Part shown: piece by piece, positions 1 through 7,797 of the stretch
Numbering within the stretch: the first letter of the stretch is position 1
How the letters are laid out: each line of letters starts with the position of its first letter
Assembly (NCBI GenBank): GCA_035295665.1
Contig: DATGIQ010000584.1
Coordinates: forward strand, 1-47,257
Length of the DNA: 47,257 nucleotides
Direction: 5' to 3'
From: DATGIQ01 sp035295665
Lineage (GTDB): Bacteria; Planctomycetota; Planctomycetia; Gemmatales; Gemmataceae
Notes under the pieces: model-generated
The model's database searches: none
What the model was told of the DNA's origin: nothing
The model's input: only the letters and a program-made list of their open reading frames with translations
Position numbers and translations under genes: made by a program

Positions 1-1
1 C

Positions 2-292
2 CGGCGAAATATTTCCGGTGGCGGCCGAGTGGCGTGTCGGGTGGCGACCGATCATCTCATTGTGTGCGGGATCAGCAACTGGGGTGCGTACGGCTTGGCC
101 GCGGGGGTGAGGTGGCTACAGGGTGTGCCCGCCGATGCGGAACTTTTCGATCCGAACAGGGAGCGTGAGCTTCTTCGCATCATGGTCGAAGAGGGCCCGT
201 TGGTGGATGGCGTAACTGGACTGCGCTCGGTGATGGTGGATGGTCTGGACTTCGAGCGCTACGTGGAGCCGTTGCGGCGGCTGGGCTCATGA
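2..292 (+). CDS. DUF4392 protein, C-terminal part (D-glutamate cyclase C-terminal-like domain)
   Basis: This is the last 96 codons of a gene that begins before the window; the frame is open to base 2, so the GTG at 29 need not be the start. The visible segment has the run ATDHLIVCGISNWGAYGLAA, which I recognise as the end of the DUF4392 domain. In mitochondrial D-glutamate cyclase (DGLUCY) that domain is fused behind a DUF1445 domain. Here the DUF1445 protein is the next gene, starting 14 bases downstream (or overlapping by ATGA if the earlier ATG at 289 is used), so the two are very likely co-translated and act together. The assignment rests on family recognition of a fragment; the upstream half cannot be judged. 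Confidence 0.72.
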   Translation, partial: RRNISGGGRVACRVATDHLIVCGISNWGAYGLAAGVRWLQGVPADAELFDPNRERELLRIMVEEGPLVDGVTGLRSVMVDGLDFERYVEPLRRLGS

Positions 293-306
293 GAAAAGGA
301 ACCGAC

Positions 307-1095
307 ATGCGCTACATTACCGGTGCGGAAGTGCGCCGTGCCGCGGCTTGCGGCCAACTGACCGGCCCGACGCCGGGGTTGGCACTGGGCTATGTTCAAG
401 CGAACCTCGTGATCGTGCCGCGCGAGCTGGCTTTCGACTTCCTGCTGTTCTGCCAGCGAAATCCGAAGCCGTGCCCGGTCCTCGCCGTGACCGAACCGGG
501 CGATGCCGAGCCAAGAACGATCGCACCCGGTGCCGATCTTCGCACCGACCTGCCTCGTTATCGTGTCTACCGCGGCGGCGAGCTCATCGACGAGCCGACG
601 GATTTGCACGCTTGGTGGCGTAAGGATCTGGTGGCATTCCTCATCGGCTGTTCGTTCACGTTTGAAAGTGCTCTGCTCCAGGCGGCGGTGCCCTTGCGGC
701 ATGTGGAGGCAGGGTGCAACGTGCCAATGTATCGTACCCAGTTGGCCTGTCGCCCCGCCGGTATCTTCCACGGGCCGGTTGTGGTATCGATGCGGCCATT
801 GACGCCGGCGCAGGCCATAACCGCAATTCGGATCTGTGCCCGTTTTCCGCGGGCGCATGGAACGCCCATCCATTTTGGGGATCCGGAAGCGATCGGCATC
901 CGCGATCTCGGGCGGCCGGATTTCGGCGACCCGGTCGAAGTCCGGGCCGGGGAAGTGCCTGTCTTCTGGGCCTGCGGCGTGACCCCGCAGGCCGTGGCCA
1001 TGGAAGTTCGGCCGCCGCTCCTGATCACCCATAAGCCGGGACACATGTTTGTGAGCGATTGGCGCGATACCGATTTGGAAGGCGAGTCCGTTTAA
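307..1095 (+). CDS. DUF1445 / YcsI-family putative hydro-lyase (D-glutamate cyclase N-terminal-like)
   Basis: A 262-residue protein of the DUF1445 family, annotated in bacteria as putative hydro-lyase (YcsI) and homologous to the N-terminal half of D-glutamate cyclase, which interconverts D-glutamate and 5-oxo-D-proline. Family hallmarks are the early TPGLALGYVQANLVIVP stretch, the acid-rich WWRKDLVAFLIGCSFTFE region and the late VFWACGVTPQ and ITHKPGHMF segments. The length is normal for the family (about 260). I prefer the ATG at 307 because AAAGGAA lies six bases upstream; the in-frame ATG at 289 overlaps the DUF4392 stop and lacks such a site. It forms a two-gene unit with the DUF4392 gene. 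The exact reaction is inferred from the fused eukaryotic enzyme. Confidence 0.85.
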   Translation: MRYITGAEVRRAAACGQLTGPTPGLALGYVQANLVIVPRELAFDFLLFCQRNPKPCPVLAVTEPGDAEPRTIAPGADLRTDLPRYRVYRGGELIDEPTDLHAWWRKDLVAFLIGCSFTFESALLQAAVPLRHVEAGCNVPMYRTQLACRPAGIFHGPVVVSMRPLTPAQAITAIRICARFPRAHGTPIHFGDPEAIGIRDLGRPDFGDPVEVRAGEVPVFWACGVTPQAVAMEVRPPLLITHKPGHMFVSDWRDTDLEGESV

Positions 1096-1127
1096 GACAA
1101 AACGGATTGGCTCAGAGAAATTGCCCA

Positions 1128-1682
1128 TCAGGATGGCCGCAGTGCCAGCCGGTTCATCAAATCAGGGCAAACCGAACCCTGGACCAAGCCACCAAACTGT
1201 CCCAGTTCGCTGGCCTGATTCTCAAAATGATTCCAAAAATGGGGACCTTCGCGGAATAGGGTTACGGCCCCGACGAGTGGCAAATACGCTCCGCCGAGCC
1301 GTAAGGCTTGCCAGCTATGGCCACACTCATGCGCCAGAACCTCGCTGGCCGTGGCTCTCTCCCCCGCTCCCGCGGCCAACCGGCGCTCTGGGTCACGAAG
1401 TCGACCGCCGGCAACCTCTACGGGATAATGGCGCGCTGCCGGGGCCGCCGCCTGCTCGATCAGGATTCGTTCGGCAAAATCCCAACCGACGCCGATGATG
1501 CGGTCCGTCCACGTGATGCATGTGGCCCGGCAAAGCGGCCAACGACTGCGCGCGTTGCGGCGGGGGGTGGCAAACACCTCGAGGATGCGCCACTGCGATT
1601 CAAGGCGTGCCTTGCCATAGATCCGGAAACAGGGAGCTGTTCCCAGCTGTTGGAGGCAGCGGGTGAGAAAATCATTCCACAT
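1128..1682 (-). CDS. Hypothetical protein with HExxH zinc-peptidase-like motif
   Basis: A 184-residue protein that I cannot place in a named family. Residues 118-122 are HECGH, fitting the HExxH zinc-binding motif of metallopeptidases. It is followed by a hydrophobic stretch (AYLPLVGAVTLF) and then by HFWNHFENQASE at about 148-159, which could supply the third metal ligand, a glutamate. There is no signal peptide. The gene lies 51 bases downstream of the TPR gene on the same strand and probably shares its transcript. No strong ribosome binding site precedes the ATG, so the start is uncertain. It could be a small intracellular or membrane-associated zinc peptidase, or a catalytically dead relative. 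Confidence 0.6.
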   Translation of the reverse strand: MWNDFLTRCLQQLGTAPCFRIYGKARLESQWRILEVFATPRRNARSRWPLCRATCITWTDRIIGVGWDFAERILIEQAAAPAARHYPVEVAGGRLRDPERRLAAGAGERATASEVLAHECGHSWQALRLGGAYLPLVGAVTLFREGPHFWNHFENQASELGQFGGLVQGSVCPDLMNRLALRPS

Positions 1683-1733
1683 CGATTGCCATCGGAGCCT
1701 CCGCGACCCCGGTGGCGAGCTGGCCGCGGTAGG

Positions 1734-2534
1734 CTATGCACGCTTTTGGCCGGACGGATGAGCCGAGTCCCATCCGTGCTCGGAGGGAGAAACCGCTCGC
1801 CGCCCCGGACGAGCCGGTCTGCGGTACCCAGAGCTCGGACCCTGGGTATTATTCACCCGACCTTGCAGCGCCAACAAAACCGGTTCGTCGGGTTGCGGCG
1901 AGGCGACACCGGTTTGCCGGCTACTTTCCTGGGCATCACAAACCTGACGAAAGCGAAAATCGTTCCAAAGTTTGTGGAACTGGTGATTGCGGGGATTCCG
2001 GAACAACGCCGCCCGAAGCGCCCATCGCGCCTCGTCCACTCTTCCGCAGCGGTAGAGTCCGTCGGCCAGCTTGCCGACGAGATTGGGATCGTCCGGTACC
2101 AATTCCACCGCGCGCCGGAGCGCCTGCAAACCTTCTTCCTCGTTGCCCAGCCTCAACGCTACCAGCCCGAAATCGCTGAGGCAATCCGGCTGATCCGGGT
2201 CGAGCTCCAGCGAACGCCGATAGTGCTCATGGGCAGCCAGGGCTGAGCCGCTCCCTTCTCCATCGACCGCCAGGGCCAGCAGATAATGGTAACGCGGATG
2301 GTTGGGTCGATGGGCCAGCAGCACGCCCAGGTGGCGGCGTGCCTGGGCAAATTGGCCATGGCTCATCCGGATGTCCGCAAGACAGGTATGCGTTTCCTGG
2401 ACAACTTCAGCGGGGAGGTCCTGCCAGCCGGCTAACCGGCTGAGCAGCCCCAGAGCATCGTGGTCGCGCCCTAGTTGGTGAAGTTGGCGTCCCTTGGCAA
2501 GCACATGATCGGCGAGGTTGAGCGTCCTGCTCAT
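1734..2534 (-). CDS. TPR-repeat protein
   Basis: A 266-residue tetratricopeptide-repeat protein. Helical pairs with TPR spacing run from about residue 15 to 185, the clearest being HYLLALAVDGEGSGSALAAH, then HYRRSLELDPDQPDCLSDFG, LVALRLGNEEEGLQALRRAV and ELVPDDPNLVGKLADGLYRC. The last 70 residues are low-complexity, rich in P, S and R, and lack repeats. Such proteins act as protein-binding scaffolds; the partner is unknown, but the HExxH protein directly downstream is the obvious candidate. A promoter-like pair lies about 55-80 bases upstream. Confidence 0.8.
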   Translation of the reverse strand: MSRTLNLADHVLAKGRQLHQLGRDHDALGLLSRLAGWQDLPAEVVQETHTCLADIRMSHGQFAQARRHLGVLLAHRPNHPRYHYLLALAVDGEGSGSALAAHEHYRRSLELDPDQPDCLSDFGLVALRLGNEEEGLQALRRAVELVPDDPNLVGKLADGLYRCGRVDEARWALRAALFRNPRNHQFHKLWNDFRFRQVCDAQESSRQTGVASPQPDEPVLLALQGRVNNTQGPSSGYRRPARPGRRAVSPSEHGWDSAHPSGQKRA

Positions 2535-2587
2535 CGAGCTGCCTCCATGCAGCGAGTCGGGCGATTGGGTGGACTCCGCAGGGGGCT

Positions 2588-2615
2588 ATTATAACGGCTG
2601 ACCTTGAGCAAGCAA
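2588..2615 (-). promoter_or_regulatory. Putative sigma-70-type promoter of the TPR/HExxH unit
   Basis: On the minus strand TTGCTT (2610-2615) is followed after 16 bases by a perfect TATAAT (2588-2593). Transcription would start near 2580, about 45 bases before the TPR gene. The -10 is consensus and the -35 matches at four of six bases. Confidence 0.5.
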
Positions 2616-2659
2616 GACATTTGCGGCTCGGCAACAGTTCAATCGAAGAATCGGGTTTC

Positions 2660-3562
2660 TTAGCGAGGCTGCGCACATTCTCCGAGGGAGGCCACGGGCA
2701 ATGACCCGTAGCAGCTTGGGCCTCTCCTCGCCTGGAGCGATTGACTCACGCAATCGGTGACGTAGACCGTCTCGAGATAGGGGGACGCATATGTGCCGTA
2801 ACTCTCGTTGCCAGGCACAAAAATGGGCGTATCCACCCGCAGACCACGGGTCAACGCGCCAAGGGGCATGATCCACCGCCAACGTGCATAGTTCGGCAGG
2901 CAGCGAATCGGCACCGCTTCTGATAAGCACAGGCCGGCAGCCCGAAACGCCTTCTCGATCAGCTCGGAGCAATAGAACTCGGTGTCGTCCACGCCGAAGG
3001 CCCGGTCAAAGGGGAGATTCCGCTGGTAGATTCCTTCGCAATAGGCCAGCGCGACCGGAATGCGATCGCGGTACTCGGGGTGGAGGCGTTTGACGGCCAA
3101 CGTCTCGTCGGCAACATCGAGCATCCACACTTCAAAAGGCATTTTGCGGGTTCCCTCGGCTTCCGCGTCGTAAATCCAGACGCTGTCTCCTTGCCAACAG
3201 ACAATGGCATCGTGGGAGAAGGGACTGTCGGTGATATTGGCAATGAATCGGCTGGCGGCGTTACCCAGCGGGCCTACTGAGCGGCCTCGGCGAAAGAGCA
3301 CATCGCCATCCTGGAGGTGTTGCCGGGCGAACTCGGCCCAGCAAGCCATCTTGGCCGTGTAATTGCGATAGCCCAAAGTGCCGGCGTCTCGCGCCGCGTT
3401 TGCTTCTGGTCCCCAAGGGTGTCGGTTCCTCCAACCCAGCGGCACGGTCTTCATCGAAGGATCGCTGAGCGTGGCACATCCCGGCTGCGCCACCAGGGCT
3501 AGCAAGAACCCCACCGTCGTCACAATACGGCCCCACGGGGCCGTTGTAGCTTGCACCTCCAT
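2660..3562 (-). CDS. YiiX/YebB-like permuted NlpC/P60 cysteine hydrolase, exported
   Basis: A 300-residue protein of the YiiX-like (permuted NlpC/P60) superfamily, whose members are cysteine amidases or peptidases of the envelope. The signature is the nucleophile motif FYCSELIEKAF (C198), with the preceding histidine in SPFSHDAIVCWQG (H117); the circular order H then C is typical of the permuted fold. Residues 12-29 form a hydrophobic leader ending in AQPGC, which may be a lipobox although it is not canonical. The start at 3562 is supported by GAGGGGAA about seven bases upstream; an open frame extends further back but lacks any such site. The gene lies between the TPR unit and the glycosyltransferase on the same strand. 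Substrate unknown. Confidence 0.8.
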   Translation of the reverse strand: MEVQATTAPWGRIVTTVGFLLALVAQPGCATLSDPSMKTVPLGWRNRHPWGPEANAARDAGTLGYRNYTAKMACWAEFARQHLQDGDVLFRRGRSVGPLGNAASRFIANITDSPFSHDAIVCWQGDSVWIYDAEAEGTRKMPFEVWMLDVADETLAVKRLHPEYRDRIPVALAYCEGIYQRNLPFDRAFGVDDTEFYCSELIEKAFRAAGLCLSEAVPIRCLPNYARWRWIMPLGALTRGLRVDTPIFVPGNESYGTYASPYLETVYVTDCVSQSLQARRGPSCYGSLPVASLGECAQPR

Positions 3563-3735
3563 GTGCGCTTCCCCTCGCCGGAGCGGCGCTCGGACCGATT
3601 GGGCCGGCTCCTGAGCCCTCTGTCTGCCGGTCTTATCGGCGGCCAAGTCGTTGGCAGATGAGGGAAAAAGGGCAAAAACCCTCGGTTGGGCACGGAATGC
3701 ACAGATCGCACAAACGGGGTAGCTGGGAGAGGCAG

Positions 3736-5163
3736 CTAACGGCGCACAGTATGCCGCAGCCCATGATCCCCGCTGGTTTGCTTGGGGGCCGGCCACGGCG
3801 GATGTGGTTGCCGCGGCGTTGCATTCTCCTGCACGACCGCAACGGCGCGCGCCACGCCATCTTCCGCCCGTAACCGCTCGCCCAATGCCGCTGCCTTTCG
3901 CCGCATGATCGGATCGGACAGGGCCGTATGGAGGGCATGCGCGAGCCGTTCTACAGAAAGTTGGCCACGCGGGATCGGTGCGGGGCCGACTCCCAGGGCC
4001 TGGATCCGGTGTCCCCAGAAGGACTGGTCGGCCATGAAGGGGACGATGACCGAAGGAACCCCGGCCCGACAGGCGGCCGCGGTCGTACCTGCCCCGCCAT
4101 GATGCACGACCGCTGCAGTTCGCGGGAATAGCCAGTCGTGAGGAACGGAGTCAGCCACGAAGATGCGGTCGGAGCCGCGGTACCTGGCCAGGCCTCCCCA
4201 CCCGGTCAACAAGATGCCGCGCTGGCCGACCTGTTCCAACGCCTCCTCAACGAGAGCTGTCGCTTCTTCCGCGGCCGGGTGGCGCATGCTGCCGAAGCCT
4301 GCACAGACGGGCGGCGAGCCGGTTTCCAGAAAGCGGACCAGCTCGCTGGGAGGCCGCCAATCGGCAGGATGGTCGAGGAACCAATACCCAGTGATCTCGT
4401 GGCCAGGACCCCAATCCGTCGGCCGGGGAAGGACCGCGGCACTGAAGCCGTACAGCGTAGGCACCTCGGAGAACATGCTGGGCGGCGGACCGAGGAACGG
4501 CAACGGCGGCAAACCCAGAACCTGTTGCCGGGCCTGGTTGACGGCCGAGCGCACCTGTTGCCACCAATATTCTCCCGCCAGAAAATGGGTGCCGAGGTTA
4601 TAGACCTCACGAAATCCAGGCCAACGTGGCCCATCGGGAAAAAGGCAATTGGGGAAGTCACGGCTCGGATTGGTGGGCTGCAACGAGGCCAACCATGCAG
4701 GCACGCCGAGCTTTTCGGCAACCGAGTGTCCCGGGAAGAATGCGGTCGTCGTGACCAGGATCAGGTCGGCATCGCGGCAGGCTGCAAGGCAGCGCGACAT
4801 GAGGCCGGCCATTAACGGCTCGCGCAGCCGGGCATACCAGCGCATGAAAGCGAACGGATCGCCGTTGGCGCCGATCATCCGCTGTCCTGCTTCGGTTTCA
4901 TGAAGCGCACGAGCCCCATCCTCGATCGGAAAGAACCCGATCCCACAACTCGTGACCCAATCGGCAAAATCGGAATGAGTGGCGAGGCGAACCTTGTGCC
5001 CCGCCGCCTGAAGCCCCAGGGCCAGGGCCAGGTACGGTTGCACGTCGCCCCGCGAGCCGGTGGACGGGATGACGATGCGCAAGGGAGGAAACCTCTTGCC
5101 AGGTGCTGTGGCATGGCCCAAGGGCGGGGCTTTCAGTCGGGGCCACGGATTGTCATCCCACAT
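3736..5163 (-). CDS. MGT/GT1-type glycosyltransferase (UGT/GT28-like)
   Basis: A 475-residue glycosyltransferase of the GT-B fold resembling bacterial macrolide/sterol glycosyltransferases. The N-terminal Rossmann start LRIVIPSTGSRGDVQPYLAL is at about 28-47. The C-terminal sugar-nucleotide donor site is AAVVHHGGAGTTAAACRAGV (350-369), followed by PFMADQSFWG at 375-384. Family members transfer a hexose from UDP-sugar to a lipid, sterol or polyketide acceptor. The start at 5163 was chosen because everything further upstream in the frame is antisense to the ECF sigma gene and unlike the family; its ribosome binding site is weak and a GTG a few codons earlier is possible. The gene is divergent from the sigma factor. 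Acceptor unknown, possibly a membrane lipid or hopanoid. Confidence 0.82.
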   Translation of the reverse strand: MWDDNPWPRLKAPPLGHATAPGKRFPPLRIVIPSTGSRGDVQPYLALALGLQAAGHKVRLATHSDFADWVTSCGIGFFPIEDGARALHETEAGQRMIGANGDPFAFMRWYARLREPLMAGLMSRCLAACRDADLILVTTTAFFPGHSVAEKLGVPAWLASLQPTNPSRDFPNCLFPDGPRWPGFREVYNLGTHFLAGEYWWQQVRSAVNQARQQVLGLPPLPFLGPPPSMFSEVPTLYGFSAAVLPRPTDWGPGHEITGYWFLDHPADWRPPSELVRFLETGSPPVCAGFGSMRHPAAEEATALVEEALEQVGQRGILLTGWGGLARYRGSDRIFVADSVPHDWLFPRTAAVVHHGGAGTTAAACRAGVPSVIVPFMADQSFWGHRIQALGVGPAPIPRGQLSVERLAHALHTALSDPIMRRKAAALGERLRAEDGVARAVAVVQENATPRQPHPPWPAPKQTSGDHGLRHTVRR

Positions 5164-5286
5164 GCAAATGCTATACCCCACGGCAGACGCATCGCCCGCT
5201 CTGTGCAAGCTGGAGAGGAAAATCGTGTAGGAAACCCCTCCTCCCCGGGCAATACTAAGTGGAGGCCAGCCGCAGGAGCAATGGAT

Positions 5287-6492
5287 ATGAGAGCCGACCG
5301 CGTCATTGAACAGCTCAGAGCGATGCTTTTGCGCGATGGCGCTGGTTTGACGGATGGGCAGCTGCTGGAATGCTTCCTGGTCGGGCGGGAAAACGCGGCT
5401 TTCGAAGCACTGGTGCGCCGGCATGGTCCGATGGTATTGTCCGTGTGCCGGCGTATCTTGCGGAATCACCACGATAGTGAAGACGCATTCCAAGCCACGT
5501 TCCTGGTCCTGGCGCGCAAGGCCGCTGCGGTTGTGCCACGAGAGAATGTGGGCAATTGGCTGCACGGAGTTGCCTATCGCACTGCTCTCAAGGCACGAGC
5601 ACTCGCTGCCAAACGCCGGGAGCGGCAGGTGCTGGAGCTGCCCGAACCGGAAGCCTCTCCGGATGAGTCCGGGCATGAGCTGGAATGCCTGCTCGACCGC
5701 GAACTCAGATGTCTGCCCGAGAAGTACCGAGCGCCGCTCGTACTCTGTGGGCTGGAAGGGAAAACCGAGAAGGAAGCGGCCCGCCTGTTGGGTTGGCCCC
5801 AAGGTACGCTCTCGGGCCGTCTGTCCAGAGCTCGGACCATGCTGGCCAGACGCCTGGCGCGGCATGGCCTGGTGCTCTCCCTGGGGACAATTCTATCCCC
5901 CGATACGGCATCCGCTTGTGTATCACACTCGGTGCTGGAGTCCACCATTACCGCCGCACGTCTCTATGCGGCTGGACGAGCGCTGGGCACGGGACCCGTC
6001 TCCGCAAAAGTCATCACATTGACGGAAGGAGTACTGACAGCCATGTTATTTTCCAAGCTGAAGGTCATGTTTGGTGTTCTTGTCCTGGTTGCGGCCGGTT
6101 TTGGCGCTGGCATCTGGGCCTACGGACCGCATGCAGCTGAACCGCCGGCAAACCAGGTCCCCGCCGACCGGAATGCGTTTGCCCAAGTGCCACCGAGCAA
6201 GAAGGAGCTGCCGCCAGACCAAGTGGAGACCGAGAGACAACGGCGACAACGGGACCTGGATACCGAAACCGAGCATCTGAGAAGCATTTTCAGGGCCCAA
6301 GAGATCGATGTATTCATCGACACGTTCCAGGGTGACCCACGTACACCCTATCTGAAGGGGATGCGATTTAGCAAAGTCCTGGACGTGGGCGGCAAGAGAT
6401 TTTTCGAGTTCATTCGGGTCAGCAAGGCTGGCACCGCCGAACGCCTGCTCATCGACCCGGTTCGTGTGATTGGCTATCAAATTAAGGATTGA
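5287..6492 (+). CDS. ECF sigma factor with membrane-spanning C-terminal extension
   Basis: A 401-residue RNA polymerase sigma factor of the ECF group, planctomycete type. Region 2 covers about residues 38-105 (EALVRRHGPMVLSVCRR, DSEDAFQATFLVLARKA) and region 4 about 138-190 (LPEKYRAPLVLCGLEGKTEKE, then WPQGTLSGRLSRARTMLARR). A linker follows, then one membrane helix at about 259-280 and a charged C-terminal part of some 120 residues that ends in a small unknown domain. Ordinary ECF sigmas stop near residue 190. The ATG at 5287 is preferred to that at 5281 because AGGAG lies eight bases before it. No separate anti-sigma gene is adjacent, so the tail may itself control the sigma factor. The 3' end overlaps the convergent gene by 11 bases. 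Confidence 0.88.
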   Translation: MRADRVIEQLRAMLLRDGAGLTDGQLLECFLVGRENAAFEALVRRHGPMVLSVCRRILRNHHDSEDAFQATFLVLARKAAAVVPRENVGNWLHGVAYRTALKARALAAKRRERQVLELPEPEASPDESGHELECLLDRELRCLPEKYRAPLVLCGLEGKTEKEAARLLGWPQGTLSGRLSRARTMLARRLARHGLVLSLGTILSPDTASACVSHSVLESTITAARLYAAGRALGTGPVSAKVITLTEGVLTAMLFSKLKVMFGVLVLVAAGFGAGIWAYGPHAAEPPANQVPADRNAFAQVPPSKKELPPDQVETERQRRQRDLDTETEHLRSIFRAQEIDVFIDTFQGDPRTPYLKGMRFSKVLDVGGKRFFEFIRVSKAGTAERLLIDPVRVIGYQIKD

Positions 6493-7594
6493 ATTTGCGT
6501 GCCGGGGATTCCCCCCGACTCGCTGGATTGGCTACGGCCAATGCCGCCACAGCCCAGCTCGTTGCCGGCACCGAGATGAATTGGTTCTTTCCGAGCGGGT
6601 CTTCGTCATCGGAGGCGTAGTACGGCTGGATTGGCTTGGAGCGCGACACGACGAGCCAGGAACCGTCCGGCCGCTGCGTTTGCAGCAGGAACCGGACGCC
6701 ACGCTGATACGCTTGGTCCGCGCTATCCAAGCCGGTGGCGTGAAGAATGTACAGCGTCTGCCCCGTGGCGTAGGCATCGCTATCCATCTCGTCTAGCTGC
6801 GACCACCCGCCGTTGGCGTGTTGCCCCTTCAAAACCAGCGCCCGGGCCTCACGCAGCTCTTCGGGCTTGGCACCGAGCAGGTGCAGCCCCCACAAGCGAG
6901 CCGCCTTGTCCTCCTGTCCCTTCACGGCCGCGGTCGCCAGCCAGGCGTTAGCCTTGGCAATGGCCGTGTCGACGGCAGCGCGCTGCGATGGAACCGCGTA
7001 ACGCTGCATCCCCTGGATCGCCAGGACCGTACAGGTCACGTAGGATTCTTCAAGCGGTGGCCGTGATACCTGGCCCACCCAGTGGCCTTCCGGCCGTTGG
7101 GTCTTGAGCAGGTACTCGACCATTGCCTCGGTCGTCTCGTCGGGCTTGTCGGCCACCATACCGAGCGTCCACAGACCGTAGCCCACCGTCATCGCCCGCC
7201 CGCCAACTCCTTTTCCTTCCTTCATGTTTTCGACGAGGCCGCCGAACGTGTTCCGGGTCAGTTCAGCCAGGGCCTGAGGCAGTTGACCGTCGATGGGGAA
7301 TCCCCGGCTACGTGCTGTGTCGACGGCAAGGAGGGGGAGCGTTTGATGGTGGCATGAGAAGCAATGGCGGTGCTGCGGGTATTTCGCGGCGGCTTTCTGA
7401 ACGCTTTCCAAACCGCGCTCGACCGCCTTGCGGATCGCCACGATTTCTGGCGACAGCGGAACTGGTCGGGTCGGAGATGAGCCCGGGGACGGTTCCTGGG
7501 CGATTCCATCCCTCGTCGTTGAATCTGCCGGCGCTGCCGGACAGCAACAGAGCGCACCCAGGATCAAGGCAGATAAGAAGCGGCCGCCACGCAT
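6482..7594 (-). CDS. Exported terpenoid-cyclase/prenyltransferase-fold (alpha-alpha toroid) protein with CxxCH
   Basis: A 370-residue secreted protein. Residues 1-24 are a signal peptide (hydrophobic stretch LSALILGALCCCPAAPA). CFSCH at 78-82 is a CxxCH motif that could bind haem c. The rest has squalene-cyclase/prenyltransferase toroid repeats, seen as QRPEGHWVGQ, GQHANGGWSQ and QRPDGSW, each after a helix ending in LLKTQ-like sequence. It lacks the DxDD motif of true squalene-hopene cyclases, so cyclase activity is unlikely; it is better seen as a toroid binding protein or haem-linked domain. The start at 7594 has GAGGAG eight bases upstream. Related planctomycete proteins are common; their role is unknown. 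Confidence 0.78.
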   Translation of the reverse strand: MRGGRFLSALILGALCCCPAAPADSTTRDGIAQEPSPGSSPTRPVPLSPEIVAIRKAVERGLESVQKAAAKYPQHRHCFSCHHQTLPLLAVDTARSRGFPIDGQLPQALAELTRNTFGGLVENMKEGKGVGGRAMTVGYGLWTLGMVADKPDETTEAMVEYLLKTQRPEGHWVGQVSRPPLEESYVTCTVLAIQGMQRYAVPSQRAAVDTAIAKANAWLATAAVKGQEDKAARLWGLHLLGAKPEELREARALVLKGQHANGGWSQLDEMDSDAYATGQTLYILHATGLDSADQAYQRGVRFLLQTQRPDGSWLVVSRSKPIQPYYASDDEDPLGKNQFISVPATSWAVAALAVANPASRGESPARKFNP

Positions 7595-7797
7595 CGACGC
7601 ATCTCCTCTGGGCTCGCATTGCGGGCCAGTACAAGGTGGGCGCAAGAACAGTCTTGGGCATGGGTCTATTGTAGCCCGACCATTCTCTTCGAAGGAAGTA
7701 ATTTCCTTGCGGTAAGTCTGGCCAAAGCGGAACTTGAACGCCCCGGCGGTGTACAATAGAGTTGATCACGGGCTTGAGCTTGTTGGAGTACCTGCCG

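Noticed and set aside
1308..2246. A 312-codon plus-strand frame opposite the TPR and HExxH genes
   Set aside because: The minus-strand proteins show TPR repeats and HExxH; the plus frame shows nothing.
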